From assembly GCA_965207275.1 (NCBI GenBank), contig CBDBMH010000001.1, positions 372,001 through 436,000 on the forward strand: DNA of 64,000 nucleotides. Reading direction: 5' to 3'. Positions 63,958 through 64,000 of the stretch are shown one piece after another (within the stretch, counting starts at the first letter, position 1; each line of letters begins with the position of its first letter). A program made the position numbers and the translations under genes. The notes beneath the pieces are model-generated. The model ran no database searches and had not been told where the DNA came from. It was given only the letters and a program-made list of their open reading frames with translations. This stretch comes from Bin22 sp965207275 (GTDB lineage: Bacteria > Chloroflexota > Dehalococcoidia > Lucifugimonadales > UBA3495).

Positions 63958-64000
63958 TGGTTACCACTGTGCGATACTGGCATCGATGCTGGATTTTCGA

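Overview
The window is about 60% GC and looks like a Chloroflexota chromosome, probably a Dehalococcoidia or SAR202-like lineage. That placement is an inference from gene content: many stand-alone catabolic enzymes (class V aminotransferase, phosphotriesterase-like hydrolase, M24 peptidases, LLM flavoenzyme, several short-chain dehydrogenases, VOC proteins, acyl-CoA carboxylase), Thr/Pro- and Ala/Pro-rich lipoproteins, and the housekeeping order aroQ-pepP-efp-xseA-xseB. No rRNA, convincing tRNA or CRISPR array was found.

Layout. 0-31.8 kb is mostly metabolic. It opens with an amidase fragment and a repeat-rich gap. Aminotransferase, PTE-like, M24, cupin and dienelactone-hydrolase genes follow, then a three-gene biotin-dependent acyl-CoA carboxylase (carboxyltransferase, biotin carboxylase, separate biotin carrier). 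After an NHL-repeat protein and two SDRs comes an ABC oligopeptide-type importer whose substrate-binding protein gene is split by a 1,890-bp IS1380-like element with a perfect 5-bp target duplication. LLM, amidohydrolase, SDR, VOC, ThDP-enzyme, rsmI and MFS genes follow. Repeat-rich gaps near 1.0-1.8, 22.2-23.7 and 29.1-30.3 kb carry several dispersed repeat families. One is an unusual 11-bp-period GGCCCAAAATG array present twice in opposite orientation.

31.9-56 kb is mostly housekeeping: a cyclophilin, an amino-acid-binding lipoprotein with an IS427-type IS5 element upstream, tig-clpP-clpX, then a minus-strand block aroQ-pepP-efp-xseA-xseB-formyltransferase. The block is interrupted twice by paralogous two-gene modules, each a small acidic alpha/beta-looking protein overlapping a HEPN-domain protein. 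The second module also carries a multi-Cys protein and a tandem winged-helix protein. This is the best candidate for an undescribed toxin-antitoxin or defence-like system. A VWA lipoprotein, XerC/D recombinase, Uma2 protein, topA, dprA and an HPP membrane protein follow.

56.8-64 kb holds a CAP-domain protein and a ~3.2-kb IS1595-family transposon carrying a 48-aa basic protein and a DNA methyltransferase-HNH fusion. Next are a TPYPT-repeat lipoprotein with a 123-bp multi-stem inverted repeat in its leader, and sufB behind a strong promoter overlapped by a perfect 11-bp-arm dyad.

Decayed genes include a HicB antitoxin with a nonsense codon and a frameshifted DUF6883-like gene next to an intact DUF4926-like gene, so the region has a history of gain and loss of selfish or defence modules.
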